Position numbers and translations under genes: made by a program. From the NCBI RefSeq assembly GCF_014640975.1, contig NZ_BMHO01000001.1:1498166-1562165 (forward strand): 64,000 bases of DNA, read 5' to 3'. Every line of letters begins with the position of its first letter. Within the stretch, counting starts at the first letter, position 1. Shown here piece by piece: positions 35,039-45,014 of this stretch. The notes below the pieces were generated by a model, which searched no databases, was not told the origin of the DNA, and worked only from the letters and a program-made list of their open reading frames with translations. This DNA comes from Microbacterium faecale. Lineage in GTDB: Bacteria > Actinomycetota > Actinomycetes > Actinomycetales > Microbacteriaceae.

Positions 35039-36281
35039 CAGCCTGATGCCGAGCGCCTCCGCCGCGACGATCGATCGCGCGTGGGGTGAGCTCTCGCGGC
35101 GCCCGGTGCCGCCGAGCGCGCCGCACGGCTACACCGGACGGCGCATCGAGCGCGCCATCCAGGTGATCGTCGCCGTGGGAACCGCCGTCATCGGCACGCA
35201 GGCGGCGATCTTCACGCTGCACGATCCGACCGTCGGTGCGACGTGGTGGCCGATGATCGCCACGGTCTTCGCCGTGCTCGCGTGGATGGTTCTCGCCTGC
35301 CTGCTGGGGCGCGCGCCCCGGCTCGCCAGCGGCGGGTTCGCGTGCGTGTTCACTGCGTCGCTCGTCGTGTGGTTCGTGCAGGCCGAGATCGCGGACGTCA
35401 CACCCGCCGCAGAGCCGTGGCCGTACTACCTCCTCGGAGTCGCTCCGGTCGGGGCGATCATCGCGTTCCCGGTCGCGGCGCAGCTGGCGTTCGCGATCGG
35501 CGTGCCGACGCTGTTCGCCACGGCGCGCCTCGTGCACGGCGGCGGCGCACCGGCGTTCTGGGAGCAGGTGCTCTACGACGTGTCGATCGCCCTGCTGCTC
35601 GGCGTCGTCTATGTGGTCGTGGCCTGGGCGCTGCGCGGCATCGCGGCCAGTGTCGACGCGGCGCGGGCGGAAGCGGTGACGGCATACTCGGACGCGACAG
35701 GCCTCGAATCCGCCGAGCGCGAGCGCGTCGAGGTCGCCTCGCTCATGCACGACAGCGTTCTCGCGGCGCTCATCGCGGCGGCGCGGGCGCGGACGGACCG
35801 CGAGCGCGAGCTCGCGGTGACGATGGCGCGGGACGCGCTCGGACGGCTCGCCAACGCGGATGACGAGATGGTCGTCGGGACGAATCAGCCGGTGACGGTC
35901 GCGCGGCTCACGCACGAGCTGCGGGAATCGGTCGCCCAGCTCGGCGCCGACATCCACATCGCGCTCCCGGATCGCGCTCGCGACGAATTGCCTGCGCGCG
36001 CCGCGCGCGCCCTCGTGCTCGCTGCCACGCAGGCGGTGGCGAACGCGCTCGAACACGCGGCGGGCGCCGGTCTCGCGGTCGAGGTCGCGACGCTTGAACC
36101 GGGCGTCCGGATCGACGTGCGAGACGCCGGCGACGGGTTCGACGTCGACGCGATCAACGCCGACCGGCTCGGCATCCGTGGGTCGATCATCGCGCGCGTG
36201 GCCGCGGCGGGTGCGCGCGCCGAGATCGACTCGTCGCGCGCCGGCACCCACGTCTCGCTCATCTACCGGGAGGCGTCCTAG
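35031..36281 (+). CDS. Sensor histidine kinase (membrane, NarX/DesK-like)
   Basis: 416 aa. About six membrane helices (residues 40-210), then a cytoplasmic dimerisation region with the likely phosphorylated His240 in SLMHDSVLAAL, and a HATPase_c domain with the N-box ATQAVANALEHA, DAGDGFD and GIRGSIIARV. GTG 35031 overlaps the regulator's stop; ATG 35046 is an alternative start. No extracellular sensor domain is seen, so it may sense the membrane. Functions with the response regulator just upstream. Confidence 0.85.
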   Translation: MPDSLMPSASAATIDRAWGELSRRPVPPSAPHGYTGRRIERAIQVIVAVGTAVIGTQAAIFTLHDPTVGATWWPMIATVFAVLAWMVLACLLGRAPRLASGGFACVFTASLVVWFVQAEIADVTPAAEPWPYYLLGVAPVGAIIAFPVAAQLAFAIGVPTLFATARLVHGGGAPAFWEQVLYDVSIALLLGVVYVVVAWALRGIAASVDAARAEAVTAYSDATGLESAERERVEVASLMHDSVLAALIAAARARTDRERELAVTMARDALGRLANADDEMVVGTNQPVTVARLTHELRESVAQLGADIHIALPDRARDELPARAARALVLAATQAVANALEHAAGAGLAVEVATLEPGVRIDVRDAGDGFDVDAINADRLGIRGSIIARVAAAGARAEIDSSRAGTHVSLIYREAS

Positions 36282-37280
36282 ATGCGGGCGCGCACCGTCT
36301 TATCGCTGCTTGCCGCCGTGCTCGCGGCATACTTCGCGATCCGCGGCGCCATCGCGCCGGACGCTCAGACGGCGCTGGTCGTGCGGGTGGGCGCCGTGGC
36401 GATCTTTGTCGCCGCCACGACCCTGGCGCTCCTGGTGCCCGGACGCGCCGCTGCGGACACGTCTCACCCGGCGCGGATGCCCCGATGGGCCGCCATGGCC
36501 GCGAGTGCGGCCGCGACAACGCTCCCCGTGATCGCGACAGCGGGAATGGCCGGGACCGATGCGGCGTCGGCGCCGAACGCGACGTGGTTCGTGGGAGCCG
36601 GCGGCGTTGTGTTCACGATCGTCTGCGCGCGCCGCCGACCGATCGCGGCGTGGGCGGGCATCGCCGTGTTCTCCGTTGCGACGACGGTCGTGGTCGGGAG
36701 CATCGCGACGGGTTTCGTCGCAGGACTGCTCGGATCCCTGCTCTGGGTCGCGGTCGCTCAGCTCGTCGTGCTGTTCACCGATCAGGCGTACCGCGACACG
36801 GTGCGCCTCGCCACGATCCAGCAGGAGTCCGCGTCGTGGCGTCGTGCGCAGGAGTCGCGCGGTCGCGAGCGCCGGGAGCGCGTGCGCGTCGCGCTCGCGG
36901 TCGCCGGGCCGGTGCTCACCCGCGTCATCGAGGCTGCGGGGCATCTGACAGACCGGGAACGGGCGGACGCGGTGATCGCTGAGGCGACGCTGCGCGACGA
37001 ACTCCGGGCGGCCCGCCTCCTCGACGCGCGCGTGCGCGCCGCGCTCCAGGAGCGACGGCGAGACGGAAGCACGGTGACCCTGTTCGACGAGGGCGGGCTC
37101 GATGACCTCGAGCCTGCGGCGGTCGGCCGCGTGCGAGAGCAGCTGGCGGCGACGCTGTCCGGCACCCGCGCGGCGCAGATCATCGTGCGCACGTCGCGGC
37201 TCGAAGACACCGCCGTGACGGTCGCGGGGCGCACCGAGGACGGCGACGTGGATCTCTGGACGGAGATCCCGCGCGGGTGA
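36282..37280 (+). CDS. Membrane protein with degenerate kinase-like C-terminus
   Basis: 332 aa, beginning directly after the kinase stop, so in the same operon. Six hydrophobic helices occupy about residues 1-165. The cytoplasmic part begins with an arginine-rich helix (RRAQESRGRERRERVR) and ends with a region laid out like a histidine kinase ATPase core (VREQLAATLSGTRAAQIIVR, then VTVAGRTEDGDVDLW) but lacking the His, N-box and glycine boxes. I read it as a catalytically dead kinase-like partner; that is inference and the family is unknown to me. Confidence 0.75.
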   Translation: MRARTVLSLLAAVLAAYFAIRGAIAPDAQTALVVRVGAVAIFVAATTLALLVPGRAAADTSHPARMPRWAAMAASAAATTLPVIATAGMAGTDAASAPNATWFVGAGGVVFTIVCARRRPIAAWAGIAVFSVATTVVVGSIATGFVAGLLGSLLWVAVAQLVVLFTDQAYRDTVRLATIQQESASWRRAQESRGRERRERVRVALAVAGPVLTRVIEAAGHLTDRERADAVIAEATLRDELRAARLLDARVRAALQERRRDGSTVTLFDEGGLDDLEPAAVGRVREQLAATLSGTRAAQIIVRTSRLEDTAVTVAGRTEDGDVDLWTEIPRG

Positions 37281-37298
37281 CGAGCCCCGACAAGAAAA

Positions 37299-37327
37299 GA
37301 CCCGGGGCGGAGAGCCCGCCCCGGGTC
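37299..37327 (+). terminator. Strong hairpin after the two-component operon
   Basis: Arms GACCCGGGGCG (37299-37309) and CGCCCCGGGTC (37317-37327) pair perfectly over 11 bp with a 7-base loop, 18 bases after the last stop codon. There is an AAGAAAA run just before it and no clear T tract after it. The remaining 240 bases up to 37571 hold the accD promoter; I see no further gene there. Confidence 0.7.
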
Positions 37328-37557
37328 AACTACGCAGTGCGGTCACCCGAAAACCGATTCTGCGAGCCGTTCTCGTGCGCCTACCCTGTAGCGGACGAGA
37401 CGGCGAGCGCGATCGCTCGAAACTCACGCTAGTTGTCGGCGGGCAGCCGCGGCAGTCGGCTCTTTGGGGGACAAGCCGCGGACGCCATGTGGAGATCGCA
37501 CACGCGACGCGCCGATGCGTTGTGCACGTGAGCCAACGGTCGGACGGATGGCGTGAT

Positions 37558-37563
37558 TAGGGT
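37558..37563 (+). promoter_or_regulatory. -10 hexamer of the carboxylase beta gene
   Basis: TAGGGT, 7 nt before GTG 37571; decides the start against the longer frame from 37553. Confidence 0.55.
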
Positions 37564-37570
37564 GGAATCC

Positions 37571-39157
37571 GTGACCGAACCGGACATCTCGACCACCGCG
37601 GGCAAGATCCAGGACCTGCGAAACCGCTACCACGAGGCCGTCGTCGAGCCCGAGAACGTGGCCGCGACGAAGCAGCACGCCAAGGGCAAGCAGACCGCCA
37701 GGGAGCGCGTCGAGCAGCTCATGGATCCCGGCAGCTTCGTGGAACTCGACGAGTACGTGCGCCACCGCACGACGTCGTTCGGCATGGACCGCTCGCGTCC
37801 GTACGGCGACTCCGTCGTGACCGGCGTCGGCACGATCCACGGGCGCGTCGTCGCCGTGTACTCGCAGGACTTCTCGACGTTCGGCGGATCCCTCGGCGAG
37901 GTGGCCGGCGACAAGATCGTCAAGGTCATGAAGTTCGCGCTGCAGAACGGCATGCCCATCATCGGGATCCTCGACTCGGGCGGCGCGCGGATCCAGGAGG
38001 GCGTGCTCGCGCTCGGCAAGTACGCCGAGATCTTCCGGCTGAACACACGCGCGTCCGGCGTGATCCCGCAGATCTCGATCGTGATGGGCCCTGCAGCGGG
38101 CGGCGCCGTGTACTCGCCGGCGCTGACCGACTTCGTGATCATGGTCGACCGGACGAGCCAGATGTTCGTCACGGGGCCGGACGTCATCAAGACCGTCACC
38201 GGCGAAGACGTCGGCATGGAGGAGCTCGGCGGTGCGCACACGCACAACACCCGCTCCGGAGTCGCCCACTACCTCGCGGAGGACGAAGAGGACGCGCTCG
38301 ACTACGCGCGCTCCTTGCTCGGCTACCTGCCCGACAACAACATGGCGGACCTGCCGGACTACACCTCGGACTTCGAGTTCGAGACGAGCGACCTCGATCA
38401 GCGTCTCAACACGATCATCCCGGACTCGCCGAACCAGCCGTACGACATCCACGAAGTGATCTCCGTGATCGCCGACCACGGCGAGTTCCTTGAGGTCCAG
38501 CCGCTGTTCGCCCCGAACATCGTCGTCGGGTTCGCACGCATCGAGGGACGCTCGGTCGGGATCATCGCCAACCAGCCGCAGCAGATGGCCGGAACGCTCA
38601 ACATCGAGGCCGGCGAGAAGGCTGCCCGCTTCATGCGGTTCTGTGACGCGTTCTCGGTCCCCGTCGTGACCCTCGTCGACGTGCCGGGCTACCTCCCGGG
38701 TACCGACCAGGAGTGGACGGGCGTGATCCGACGTGGCGCGAAGCTGCTGTACGCGTACGCCGAGGCCACCGTGCCGCTCGTCACCGTGATCCTGCGCAAG
38801 GCGTACGGCGGCGCGTACATCGTCATGGGCTCGAAGCAGCTCGGCGCCGACGTTAACCTCGCCTGGCCGACCGCCGAGATCGCCGTCATGGGCGGCCAGG
38901 GCGCGGTGAACATCCTCTACCGCGGCGAGATCAAGAAGGCCGAGGAGAACGGCGAAGACGTCGCCGCGGTGCGCACGCGGCTGGCCGACGAGTACACCTA
39001 CTCGGTCGCCTCGCCGTTCCTCGCAGCGGAACGCGGCGAGCTCGACGGCGTGATCGAGCCGGCGCACACGCGCGTCATGATCGCGAAGGCGCTGCGCGCG
39101 CTGCGTCGCAAGCGCGCCGAGCTGCCCCCCAAGAAGCACGGGAACATCCCGCTGTGA
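37571..39157 (+). CDS. Acyl-CoA carboxylase beta subunit (carboxyltransferase)
   Basis: 528 aa, AccD5/PccB-like carboxyltransferase that moves the carboxyl group from biotin to acetyl-, propionyl- or a longer acyl-CoA. Two crotonase-like halves: the N-terminal one with [12 protein letters not shown] and [12 protein letters not shown] (acyl-CoA oxyanion site), the C-terminal one with [13 protein letters not shown] and [14 protein letters not shown] (biotin site). The GTG 37571 start sits 7 nt after TAGGGT. The epsilon gene overlaps its end by 4 bases. Substrate chain length cannot be deduced. Confidence 0.95.
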   Translation: MTEPDISTTAGKIQDLRNRYHEAVVEPENVAATKQHAKGKQTARERVEQLMDPGSFVELDEYVRHRTTSFGMDRSRPYGDSVVTGVGTIHGRVVAVYSQDFSTFGGSLGEVAGDKIVKVMKFALQNGMPIIGILDSGGARIQEGVLALGKYAEIFRLNTRASGVIPQISIVMGPAAGGAVYSPALTDFVIMVDRTSQMFVTGPDVIKTVTGEDVGMEELGGAHTHNTRSGVAHYLAEDEEDALDYARSLLGYLPDNNMADLPDYTSDFEFETSDLDQRLNTIIPDSPNQPYDIHEVISVIADHGEFLEVQPLFAPNIVVGFARIEGRSVGIIANQPQQMAGTLNIEAGEKAARFMRFCDAFSVPVVTLVDVPGYLPGTDQEWTGVIRRGAKLLYAYAEATVPLVTVILRKAYGGAYIVMGSKQLGADVNLAWPTAEIAVMGGQGAVNILYRGEIKKAEENGEDVAAVRTRLADEYTYSVASPFLAAERGELDGVIEPAHTRVMIAKALRALRRKRAELPPKKHGNIPL

Positions 39158-39357
39158 CCGGCGAGCCCGACCTGCGCGTGACGCGCGGCAACCCCACGGA
39201 CGAAGAACTCGCGGCCGTGCTCGCCGTCGTGACCGAGGCTGCCGCGCAGGAGGCCGCTACGGCCACGGTCGACGACCGACCCGTGAATCGGGCATGGACG
39301 ACGTCGCGGCGTCTGCGTCGCTACGACCGCCGCCCGTGGGGCGGCTTCGCCGGGTGA
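39154..39357 (+). CDS. Acyl-CoA carboxylase epsilon subunit
   Basis: 67 aa. Small actinobacterial subunit that stabilises the alpha-beta carboxylase complex. Typical features: [20 protein letters not shown] at the N-terminus and a C-terminal tryptophan/arginine tail [21 protein letters not shown] start in the 4-base overlap GTGA with the beta gene, so translationally coupled. The family is poorly conserved, but position and termini make the call reliable. Confidence 0.92.
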   Translation: MTGEPDLRVTRGNPTDEELAAVLAVVTEAAAQEAATATVDDRPVNRAWTTSRRLRRYDRRPWGGFAG

Positions 39358-39435
39358 CCGCGGGCCGCCGCTCGCGCAGCCCGCTGCGCTGAGCCACGCC
39401 ACCCTGCGCGAAGGAAGACGTCGATCCGGCGTGCG

Positions 39436-39441
39436 TAGGAT
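39436..39441 (+). promoter_or_regulatory. -10 hexamer of birA
   Basis: TAGGAT, 7 nt before ATG 39449, no ribosome binding site. Confidence 0.55.
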
Positions 39442-39448
39442 CGGACGC

Positions 39449-40198
39449 ATGTGGTCGCTCGCCGAAGCCGTGTCGCCCCGCCTCATCGACGCGGAGCACA
39501 TCGGATCCACGAACGCGGATCTGCTGGCGCGGATTCGTCAGGGGGAGGCGTGGCCCCACCTCGGCGTGCTCCTGACGCGCGATCAGCGCGGCGGACGCGG
39601 CCGCCTCGATCGCCGTTGGGTGGCCCCCGCCGGCACGGCGCTCGCGGTGTCGGTCGTGCTGCGCATCGACGCCGTGCCGGCGGAACGTCGTGGCTGGGTC
39701 CCGCTGATCGCGGGCGTCGCGATGGCGGAGGCGGTCTCGTCGCAGATCCCCGGAGCGATGGTGAAGTGGCCGAACGACGTGCTCGTCGGCGAACGCAAGA
39801 TCTGCGGGATCCTCGCCGAGGTGGCGACGGAGGGCACGGTCGTGGTCGGCAGCGGGGTGAACACGCGGATGACGGCCGAGGAACTGCCCACCGACACCGC
39901 CACGTCGTTCGCCAGCGAGGGCGTCAATGTCGATGAGGATCGGCTCCTCGCGGACTACCTGCGGCGTCTCAGCGAGCTCACGGCGCTCGTCGAGCGCGGA
40001 TCCGTGCGCGCGCTCGTGCGCGAAGCGTGCGTGACAGTGGGACGCCGCGTGACGGCGCACCTTCCCGACGGCACACACCTCACCGGCCGTGCGATCGACC
40101 TCGACGAGTACGGTCGCCTCGTGATCGACGGGGCATCACGGCACGCGGTCTCCGCCGGGGACGTCGTGCACCTCCGGCCTGCCCCGACCGATCACTGA
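39449..40198 (+). CDS. birA: Biotin-[acyl-CoA carboxylase] ligase
   Basis: 249-aa biotin protein ligase without the N-terminal DNA-binding domain of E. coli BirA, so not a repressor. It adenylates biotin and attaches it to the carboxylase BCCP lysine (Lys555 of the alpha subunit here). Visible: RDQRGGRGRLDRRWVAP (biotinyl-AMP loop), VKWPNDVLV and KICGILAE. A short C-terminal SH3-like domain with GRAIDLDEYGRLVID follows. ATG 39449 is 7 nt after TAGGAT. Placed behind the beta/epsilon genes that it serves. Confidence 0.94.
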   Translation: MWSLAEAVSPRLIDAEHIGSTNADLLARIRQGEAWPHLGVLLTRDQRGGRGRLDRRWVAPAGTALAVSVVLRIDAVPAERRGWVPLIAGVAMAEAVSSQIPGAMVKWPNDVLVGERKICGILAEVATEGTVVVGSGVNTRMTAEELPTDTATSFASEGVNVDEDRLLADYLRRLSELTALVERGSVRALVREACVTVGRRVTAHLPDGTHLTGRAIDLDEYGRLVIDGASRHAVSAGDVVHLRPAPTDH

Positions 40199-40363
40199 CG
40201 CGAGCGGGTGCATCGGGCACCCATGCGAGCGCAGGAGATCCTCCCGAGAAACTGCCGGATCCGTGCGAAAAGTCCTCTCGTCGGCGAAAAGTCCTCGGCT
40301 CGGGCGCACGGGCGCTCTGCTCCGGCTACCGCGCGCCGACGCGCCACGGCGCCGTCGCCGGGC

Positions 40364-40369
40364 CACAAT
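40364..40369 (+). promoter_or_regulatory. -10 hexamer of the PH-domain gene
   Basis: CACAAT, 6 nt before ATG 40376; the same pattern recurs before lpdA and purK. Confidence 0.45.
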
Positions 40370-40375
40370 GGAGGC

Positions 40376-40891
40376 ATGGCCGATCAGCAGGAGCTCCGTA
40401 TCGCGACATTCCGTCGCGGTGCCGGATGGCTCGTCTGGCCGGCGGTCCTGCTCATCGCTGTCGCCGGCGCGACCGGCTACTTCCTGACGAATCTGCCGGA
40501 TCCGTTCGACGACTGGATGCTCCTCGCCGCGGCGGTCGTCGTCGTCTTCTTCGGCGTCCTGCTGCCGTGGTGGACGTGGATCTCGCGCAGCTACATCGTC
40601 ACCACCCGCCGCATCATCGCGCGGCATGGGCTTCTCCTGCGGCGCCGACGCGAGTTCCTGCACGCGACGGGGTACGGCGTTGAGCTGCTCCGCGGACCAG
40701 TGCAAGGCGCGTTCGGAACGGGAACGCTGCGACTAACGTGGGCGGGATCGACGATTGAGCTGCGCGGTGTGCGGAACCCGAAGCTCGTGCGCGAGACGCT
40801 CAGCGACCAGATCGAGATCTGCCAGATCCTCGCGCACCGGCAGGCACAGCAGCTCGCGGCCGATCCGTATCTCGAGCAGCCGTCAGCCTGA
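40376..40891 (+). CDS. Bacterial PH-domain (YdbS/DUF304-like) membrane protein
   Basis: 171 aa. Two membrane helices (about residues 15-70, AGWLVWPAVLLIAVAGATGYF and a second after DDWMLL) followed by a bacterial PH domain (75-150: YIVTTRRIIARHGLLLRRRREFLHATGYGVELLRG). In actinobacteria such a gene is regularly found before purK; function unknown. ATG 40376 chosen by the CACAAT element at 6 nt; frame starts further upstream lack support. Confidence 0.85.
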   Translation: MADQQELRIATFRRGAGWLVWPAVLLIAVAGATGYFLTNLPDPFDDWMLLAAAVVVVFFGVLLPWWTWISRSYIVTTRRIIARHGLLLRRRREFLHATGYGVELLRGPVQGAFGTGTLRLTWAGSTIELRGVRNPKLVRETLSDQIEICQILAHRQAQQLAADPYLEQPSA

Positions 40892-40897
40892 GACAAT
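40892..40897 (+). promoter_or_regulatory. -10 hexamer of purK
   Basis: GACAAT, 6 nt before ATG 40904, overlapping the stop of the upstream gene. Confidence 0.5.
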
Positions 40898-40903
40898 GGG
40901 CGC

Positions 40904-42025
40904 ATGACGAAGCGTGTCGGCGTAATCGGCGGTGGGCAACTCGCCCGGATGATGATCGCTCCGGCGACGGAACTCGGCATCGAGATCCGCGTGCTGGCGG
41001 AGCAGGAGGGGATGTCGGCGGCGCTCGCCGCAACCGCAGTCGGTGACTATCGCGACCTCGAGACGGTGCGCGCGTTCGCGGCGGATGTGGACGTCGTCAC
41101 CTTCGACCACGAGCACGTGCCGCAAGAGGTGCTGCGCGCGCTCGTCGCCGACGGGACGGCCGTGCACCCGGGGCCCGACGCCCTGCAGTTCGCACAGGAC
41201 AAGCTCGCCATGCGCGCGCGACTCGCCGAGATCGGCGCGCCGCAGCCCGACTGGGCTGGCGTCGCGACGCACGCGGAGCTGCAGGCCTTCATCGACGACC
41301 ACGGCGGACGCGCCGTCGTGAAGACCCCGCGCGGCGGGTATGACGGCAAGGGCGTGCGCGTCGTCCGGTCCGCGGAGGAGGCGGACGACTGGTTCGAGGC
41401 GTTCGCGGGCGAGCGGATCCTCGTGGAAGAGCTCGTCGACTTCTCGCGCGAACTCGCCCAGCAGGTCGCGCGCCGACCGAGCGGCGAGATGGTGCCGTAT
41501 CCGGTCGTCGAAACCGTGCAGCGGGACGGCGTATGCGCCGAGGTGTTCGCTCCCGCCCCCCGCGCGGGGGAGCGCATCATCGAGATCGCGGCGCGCATCG
41601 GGACCGAGATCGCGAACGGCCTCGGCGTGACCGGGATGCTCGCGGTGGAGCTGTTCGAGACTACGGACGAGCGTCTCCTCGTCAATGAACTCGCCATGCG
41701 CCCCCACAACAGCGGGCACTGGACGCAGGACGGCGCGATCACGAGCCAGTTCGAGCAGCACCTGCGGGCGGCGCTCGACCTGCCGCTCGGATCCGCCGAG
41801 CCGCTCGTCGACGCGACGTGCATGATCAACATCCTCGGCGGCCCCGACGGCGTCGACATCGACGAGCGCTTCCCGTCCGTGATGGCGGCGTACCCACAGG
41901 CGAAGATCCACACCTACGGGAAGGCATCGCGCCCCGGCCGCAAGGTCGGCCACGTCAACGCCACGAGCGACGACATCGACGAGGCGGCCTACATCGCCCG
42001 CGCAGCCGCCAAGGGCTTCGAGTAG
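40904..42025 (+). CDS. purK: N5-carboxyaminoimidazole ribonucleotide synthase
   Basis: 373-aa ATP-grasp enzyme of purine synthesis: AIR, ATP and bicarbonate give N5-CAIR. N-terminal [12 protein letters not shown], the ATP-grasp core [15 protein letters not shown], and [14 protein letters not shown] near the metal site. Followed 76 bases later by purE, which uses its product. Normal length. Confidence 0.96.
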   Translation: MTKRVGVIGGGQLARMMIAPATELGIEIRVLAEQEGMSAALAATAVGDYRDLETVRAFAADVDVVTFDHEHVPQEVLRALVADGTAVHPGPDALQFAQDKLAMRARLAEIGAPQPDWAGVATHAELQAFIDDHGGRAVVKTPRGGYDGKGVRVVRSAEEADDWFEAFAGERILVEELVDFSRELAQQVARRPSGEMVPYPVVETVQRDGVCAEVFAPAPRAGERIIEIAARIGTEIANGLGVTGMLAVELFETTDERLLVNELAMRPHNSGHWTQDGAITSQFEQHLRAALDLPLGSAEPLVDATCMINILGGPDGVDIDERFPSVMAAYPQAKIHTYGKASRPGRKVGHVNATSDDIDEAAYIARAAAKGFE

Positions 42026-42089
42026 GCCGGCGGCGCCACTTCTTGAGCTGACTCAGGCGAGGCACTCAGCCAGCCGCAAGTCGAGCCTC

Positions 42090-42095
42090 TACTCT
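42090..42095 (+). promoter_or_regulatory. -10 hexamer of purE
   Basis: TACTCT, 6 nt before GTG 42102, so purE has its own leaderless start besides any read-through from purK. Confidence 0.45.
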
Positions 42096-42101
42096 CGTAG
42101 G

Positions 42102-42611
42102 GTGCTTCCCAACTCTGGATCCCCCCTCGTCGGCGTCGTGATGGGCTCTGATTCTGACTGGCGTGTCATGCAGGACGCGTCGGCGGCGCTGACCGAGTTC
42201 GGCATCGCGCACGAGGTCGAGGTCGTCTCGGCCCATCGCACCCCGGACAAGCTCGTCAGCTACGGACGCGAGGCGCGTGGACGCGGTCTGAAGGCGATCA
42301 TCGCGGGCGCCGGGGGAGCGGCGCACCTGCCCGGCATGCTCGCCTCGCTGACGCCGCTGCCGGTCATCGGCGTTCCCGTGCCGCTCAAGACGCTCGACGG
42401 CCTCGATTCACTGCTCTCGATCGTGCAGATGCCCGCGGGCATCCCCGTCGCAACCGTGTCGATCGGCGGCGCGACCAACGCCGGACTTCTCGCCGCGCGC
42501 ATCATCGGCTCCGCGGATCCCGACGTCGCGGAACGCGTCGAGCAGTATGCAGACCGGCTCGAGTCGCAGGTCGAGGACAAGAATCAGCGGCTGAAGGACT
42601 CCCTGTCGTGA
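42102..42611 (+). CDS. purE: N5-carboxyaminoimidazole ribonucleotide mutase
   Basis: 169-aa class I PurE converting N5-CAIR to [20 protein letters not shown] phosphate site near residue 8, SAHRTPDK with the catalytic His, and [17 protein letters not shown] start at 42102. The next gene begins in a 4-base overlap (GTGA, 42608-42611), which is unusual because that gene is a cell-wall ligase. Confidence 0.96.
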   Translation: MLPNSGSPLVGVVMGSDSDWRVMQDASAALTEFGIAHEVEVVSAHRTPDKLVSYGREARGRGLKAIIAGAGGAAHLPGMLASLTPLPVIGVPVPLKTLDGLDSLLSIVQMPAGIPVATVSIGGATNAGLLAARIIGSADPDVAERVEQYADRLESQVEDKNQRLKDSLS

Positions 42612-44050
42612 CCCTTGCCGCCGAACGCCTGGCGGTGCCGCGCGGCCCGGTCATCAACGAGACCCCGCTGCGCACGCCCGACGCCCGCAACGCGGCGATG
42701 ATGACGCGCCGCGGATGGTGGCTCGTGATCCTCGGGTTCCTGATTCCCGGCTCCGCGCAGTCGCTCGCCGGCAGTAGGCGGTTCGCCAAGCTCGGCCTCG
42801 CCTCGACGCTCGTCATGTGGCTCCTGATCGTCATCGCGGCGCTCGGCGCACTGCTGTGGCGCGAGGCGGTCGCCGATCTCGTGCTACGGCCGTACGTGCT
42901 CATCGCCTTGGCGGTCGTCGTGGCGGCGTACGCGATCCTGTGGGTCATCCTGTCGATCGACACGCTCCGCCTCGTGCGGCTCGTCAAGACGCGCACACCG
43001 CAGCGGTTCCTGATCGCGCTGCTCGCGATCGTGCTGATGCTCCTGCAGGGGGCGACGGGCGCGCTCGCGGCTCCGCGGCTCTTCGCGGCGGGCGGCACTC
43101 TCGGATCCATCTTCCACTCGTCGGGCCCCGTCGTGCCGGCGAGTGACGGGTACTACAACGTGCTGCTGCTCGGTGCCGACTCGGCCGAGGGCCGCGACTC
43201 GGTCCGTTACGACAGCATCTCGGTGATCTCGGTCAACGCCGACACGGGGCGGGTGACGATCACCGGCATCCCGCGCGACCTGCAGCACGTTCCGTTCAGC
43301 GACGGCAGCCCGATGCAGCAGCTGTACCCGAACTACTTCGAGGGGCACGCGGATCCGGCCTGCGGTTGGAGCAGCGGCATCAACCAGCTGACGAACGCCG
43401 TGACGTTCTGCCGCGACGACTCGGGCGAGAGTTTGTATCCTGACGCCGAAGCTAACGCGTCCACGCCGGCGATCGAGGCGACGAAGGACGCCGCCGAGGG
43501 GCTGCTCGGCGTCGAGATCCCGTACTACGTCTCGATCGACATGCACGGCTTCGCGGCGCTCATCGACGCGCTCGGCGGCGTGGAGATCACGGTCGACGAG
43601 AGGCTGCCCGAGGGGCCGGGGCCGGCCTATGAGGGCCAGCCCGCGAGCGAGTGGGCCACCGGCTGGATCGAGGAGGGCACTCAGCACATGAGTGGCGAGA
43701 CGGCGCTCTGGTACGCCCGCTCCCGCTACACGACGAGCGACTGGGACCGCATGCAGCGCCAGCGCGAGCTGCAGGAGGCGGTCATCAGCCAGATGACGCC
43801 CCAGAACGTCCTCGCGCGCTTCCAGGAGGTCGCGCGTGCCGGCGACGACGTCATCACCACCGACGTGCCACAGGGACTCGTGTCGACCTTCGTCGAGCTC
43901 GCGGTCGATTCGCGCTCGCAGGAGATGACGTCGATCGAGCTGAACCCGGACTCCGGCGTCGACCAGGAGTGGCCCGACGCGGTCGCCATCCGCCAGCTGG
44001 TCGACGAGGCCCTCCACCCCGCGGGCGAGACTGAGGAACCGGTCGAGTGA
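42608..44050 (+). CDS. LytR-CpsA-Psr (LCP) family glycopolymer ligase
   Basis: 480 aa. An N-terminal membrane region with four helices (about residues 35-155), more than the single anchor of Bacillus TagT/U/V, then the extracellular LCP domain (about 175-410). Motifs: [28 protein letters not shown] (pyrophosphate-lipid binding Arg), and [22 protein letters not shown] enzymes transfer lipid-linked polysaccharide to peptidoglycan. It lies just before the exporter and glycosyltransferase genes, so it probably anchors their product. Confidence 0.92.
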   Translation: MTLAAERLAVPRGPVINETPLRTPDARNAAMMTRRGWWLVILGFLIPGSAQSLAGSRRFAKLGLASTLVMWLLIVIAALGALLWREAVADLVLRPYVLIALAVVVAAYAILWVILSIDTLRLVRLVKTRTPQRFLIALLAIVLMLLQGATGALAAPRLFAAGGTLGSIFHSSGPVVPASDGYYNVLLLGADSAEGRDSVRYDSISVISVNADTGRVTITGIPRDLQHVPFSDGSPMQQLYPNYFEGHADPACGWSSGINQLTNAVTFCRDDSGESLYPDAEANASTPAIEATKDAAEGLLGVEIPYYVSIDMHGFAALIDALGGVEITVDERLPEGPGPAYEGQPASEWATGWIEEGTQHMSGETALWYARSRYTTSDWDRMQRQRELQEAVISQMTPQNVLARFQEVARAGDDVITTDVPQGLVSTFVELAVDSRSQEMTSIELNPDSGVDQEWPDAVAIRQLVDEALHPAGETEEPVE

Positions 44051-44080
44051 GGGTTCTCAGAATCGCCTGCATACGGGCGG

Positions 44081-44086
44081 TAGGAT
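44081..44086 (+). promoter_or_regulatory. -10 hexamer for the first exporter operon
   Basis: TAGGAT about 43 nt before the GTG at 44130, giving a short leader; a GCGAGG ribosome site follows at 44115-44120. Confidence 0.45.
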
Positions 44087-44129
44087 CCAGTGTGACCTTC
44101 TGCGTTCGACCCCTGCGAGGCGCGCTCCT

Positions 44130-45014
44130 GTGACGAACATCGACCTGTCTCAGTACGACGTTCCGGGGCGCGGGCGGGGCCTGCGCGATGTCATCCGGTG
44201 GCGTTACCTGCTGACGCTGCTGATCCGCAAGGGCACGGCGACGCGGTACCGCAACTCGGCACTCGGGTGGACCTGGTCGTACGTCAAGCCGCTCATTCAG
44301 TTCTTCATCTATTACCTGGTGATGGGGTTCATCTTCGGGATGGACCGTGGCGTCGACAACTTCCCGCTGTACCTGTTCTCCGGCTTCATCACCGTGCAGT
44401 TCTTCAACGAGGGGTTCGGGAACGCGACGGGCTCGGTCGTCGGCAACAAGGCGCTCGTGAAGAAGATCTATCTGCCGCGGGAGCTGTTCCCGATCGCGGC
44501 GATCGCGGGCGCGTTCATCCACTTCCTCCCGCAGCTCGCGATCCTGATCGTCGTCGCGCTGATCTACGGGTGGATCCCGACCATCGCGGGGGCGGGAGCG
44601 ATCCTGCTCGGACTCGCCATCATCGCGCTGGTGGCCTTCGGGCTCGGCCTGCTGTTCTCCGGCATCAACGTCCGCTTCCGCGACATCGACAACTTCGCCG
44701 AGGTCATCCGCCAGCTGGCGACCTGGGCCTCTCCCGTGCTGTACACCTGGCAGCTCATCGAGGAGCACCTCGGCGACATCTGGCTGTTCCTTTATCTGTG
44801 CAACCCGATCACGGTCGCGGTCGAGCTGATGCACTTCGGCTTCTGGGTTCCGACGGTCGACGAGTACTCCGCGTCGAACGAAGGCGGCTGGGTCGGATTC
44901 GCCCCGCACTTCGGGACGCACATCGGTATCGCGATCCTCATCGGAATCGTGCTCGTCGTCATCGGGCAGCTCACCTTCCGCCGATTCGAACGCACCTTCG
45001 CTCAGGACGTGTGA
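44130..45014 (+). CDS. ABC-2 polysaccharide exporter permease (Wzm/TagG type), first copy
   Basis: 294-aa integral membrane protein, six helices, of the ABC-2 polysaccharide/teichoic acid export family. N-terminal amphipathic region LLIRKGTATRYRNSALGWTW is typical of Wzm/TagG and forms the cytosolic gate in this family. Works with the ATPase encoded at once downstream (1-base overlap) to flip lipid-linked glycan across the membrane. A second pair is encoded at 57790-59324. Confidence 0.93.
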   Translation: MTNIDLSQYDVPGRGRGLRDVIRWRYLLTLLIRKGTATRYRNSALGWTWSYVKPLIQFFIYYLVMGFIFGMDRGVDNFPLYLFSGFITVQFFNEGFGNATGSVVGNKALVKKIYLPRELFPIAAIAGAFIHFLPQLAILIVVALIYGWIPTIAGAGAILLGLAIIALVAFGLGLLFSGINVRFRDIDNFAEVIRQLATWASPVLYTWQLIEEHLGDIWLFLYLCNPITVAVELMHFGFWVPTVDEYSASNEGGWVGFAPHFGTHIGIAILIGIVLVVIGQLTFRRFERTFAQDV

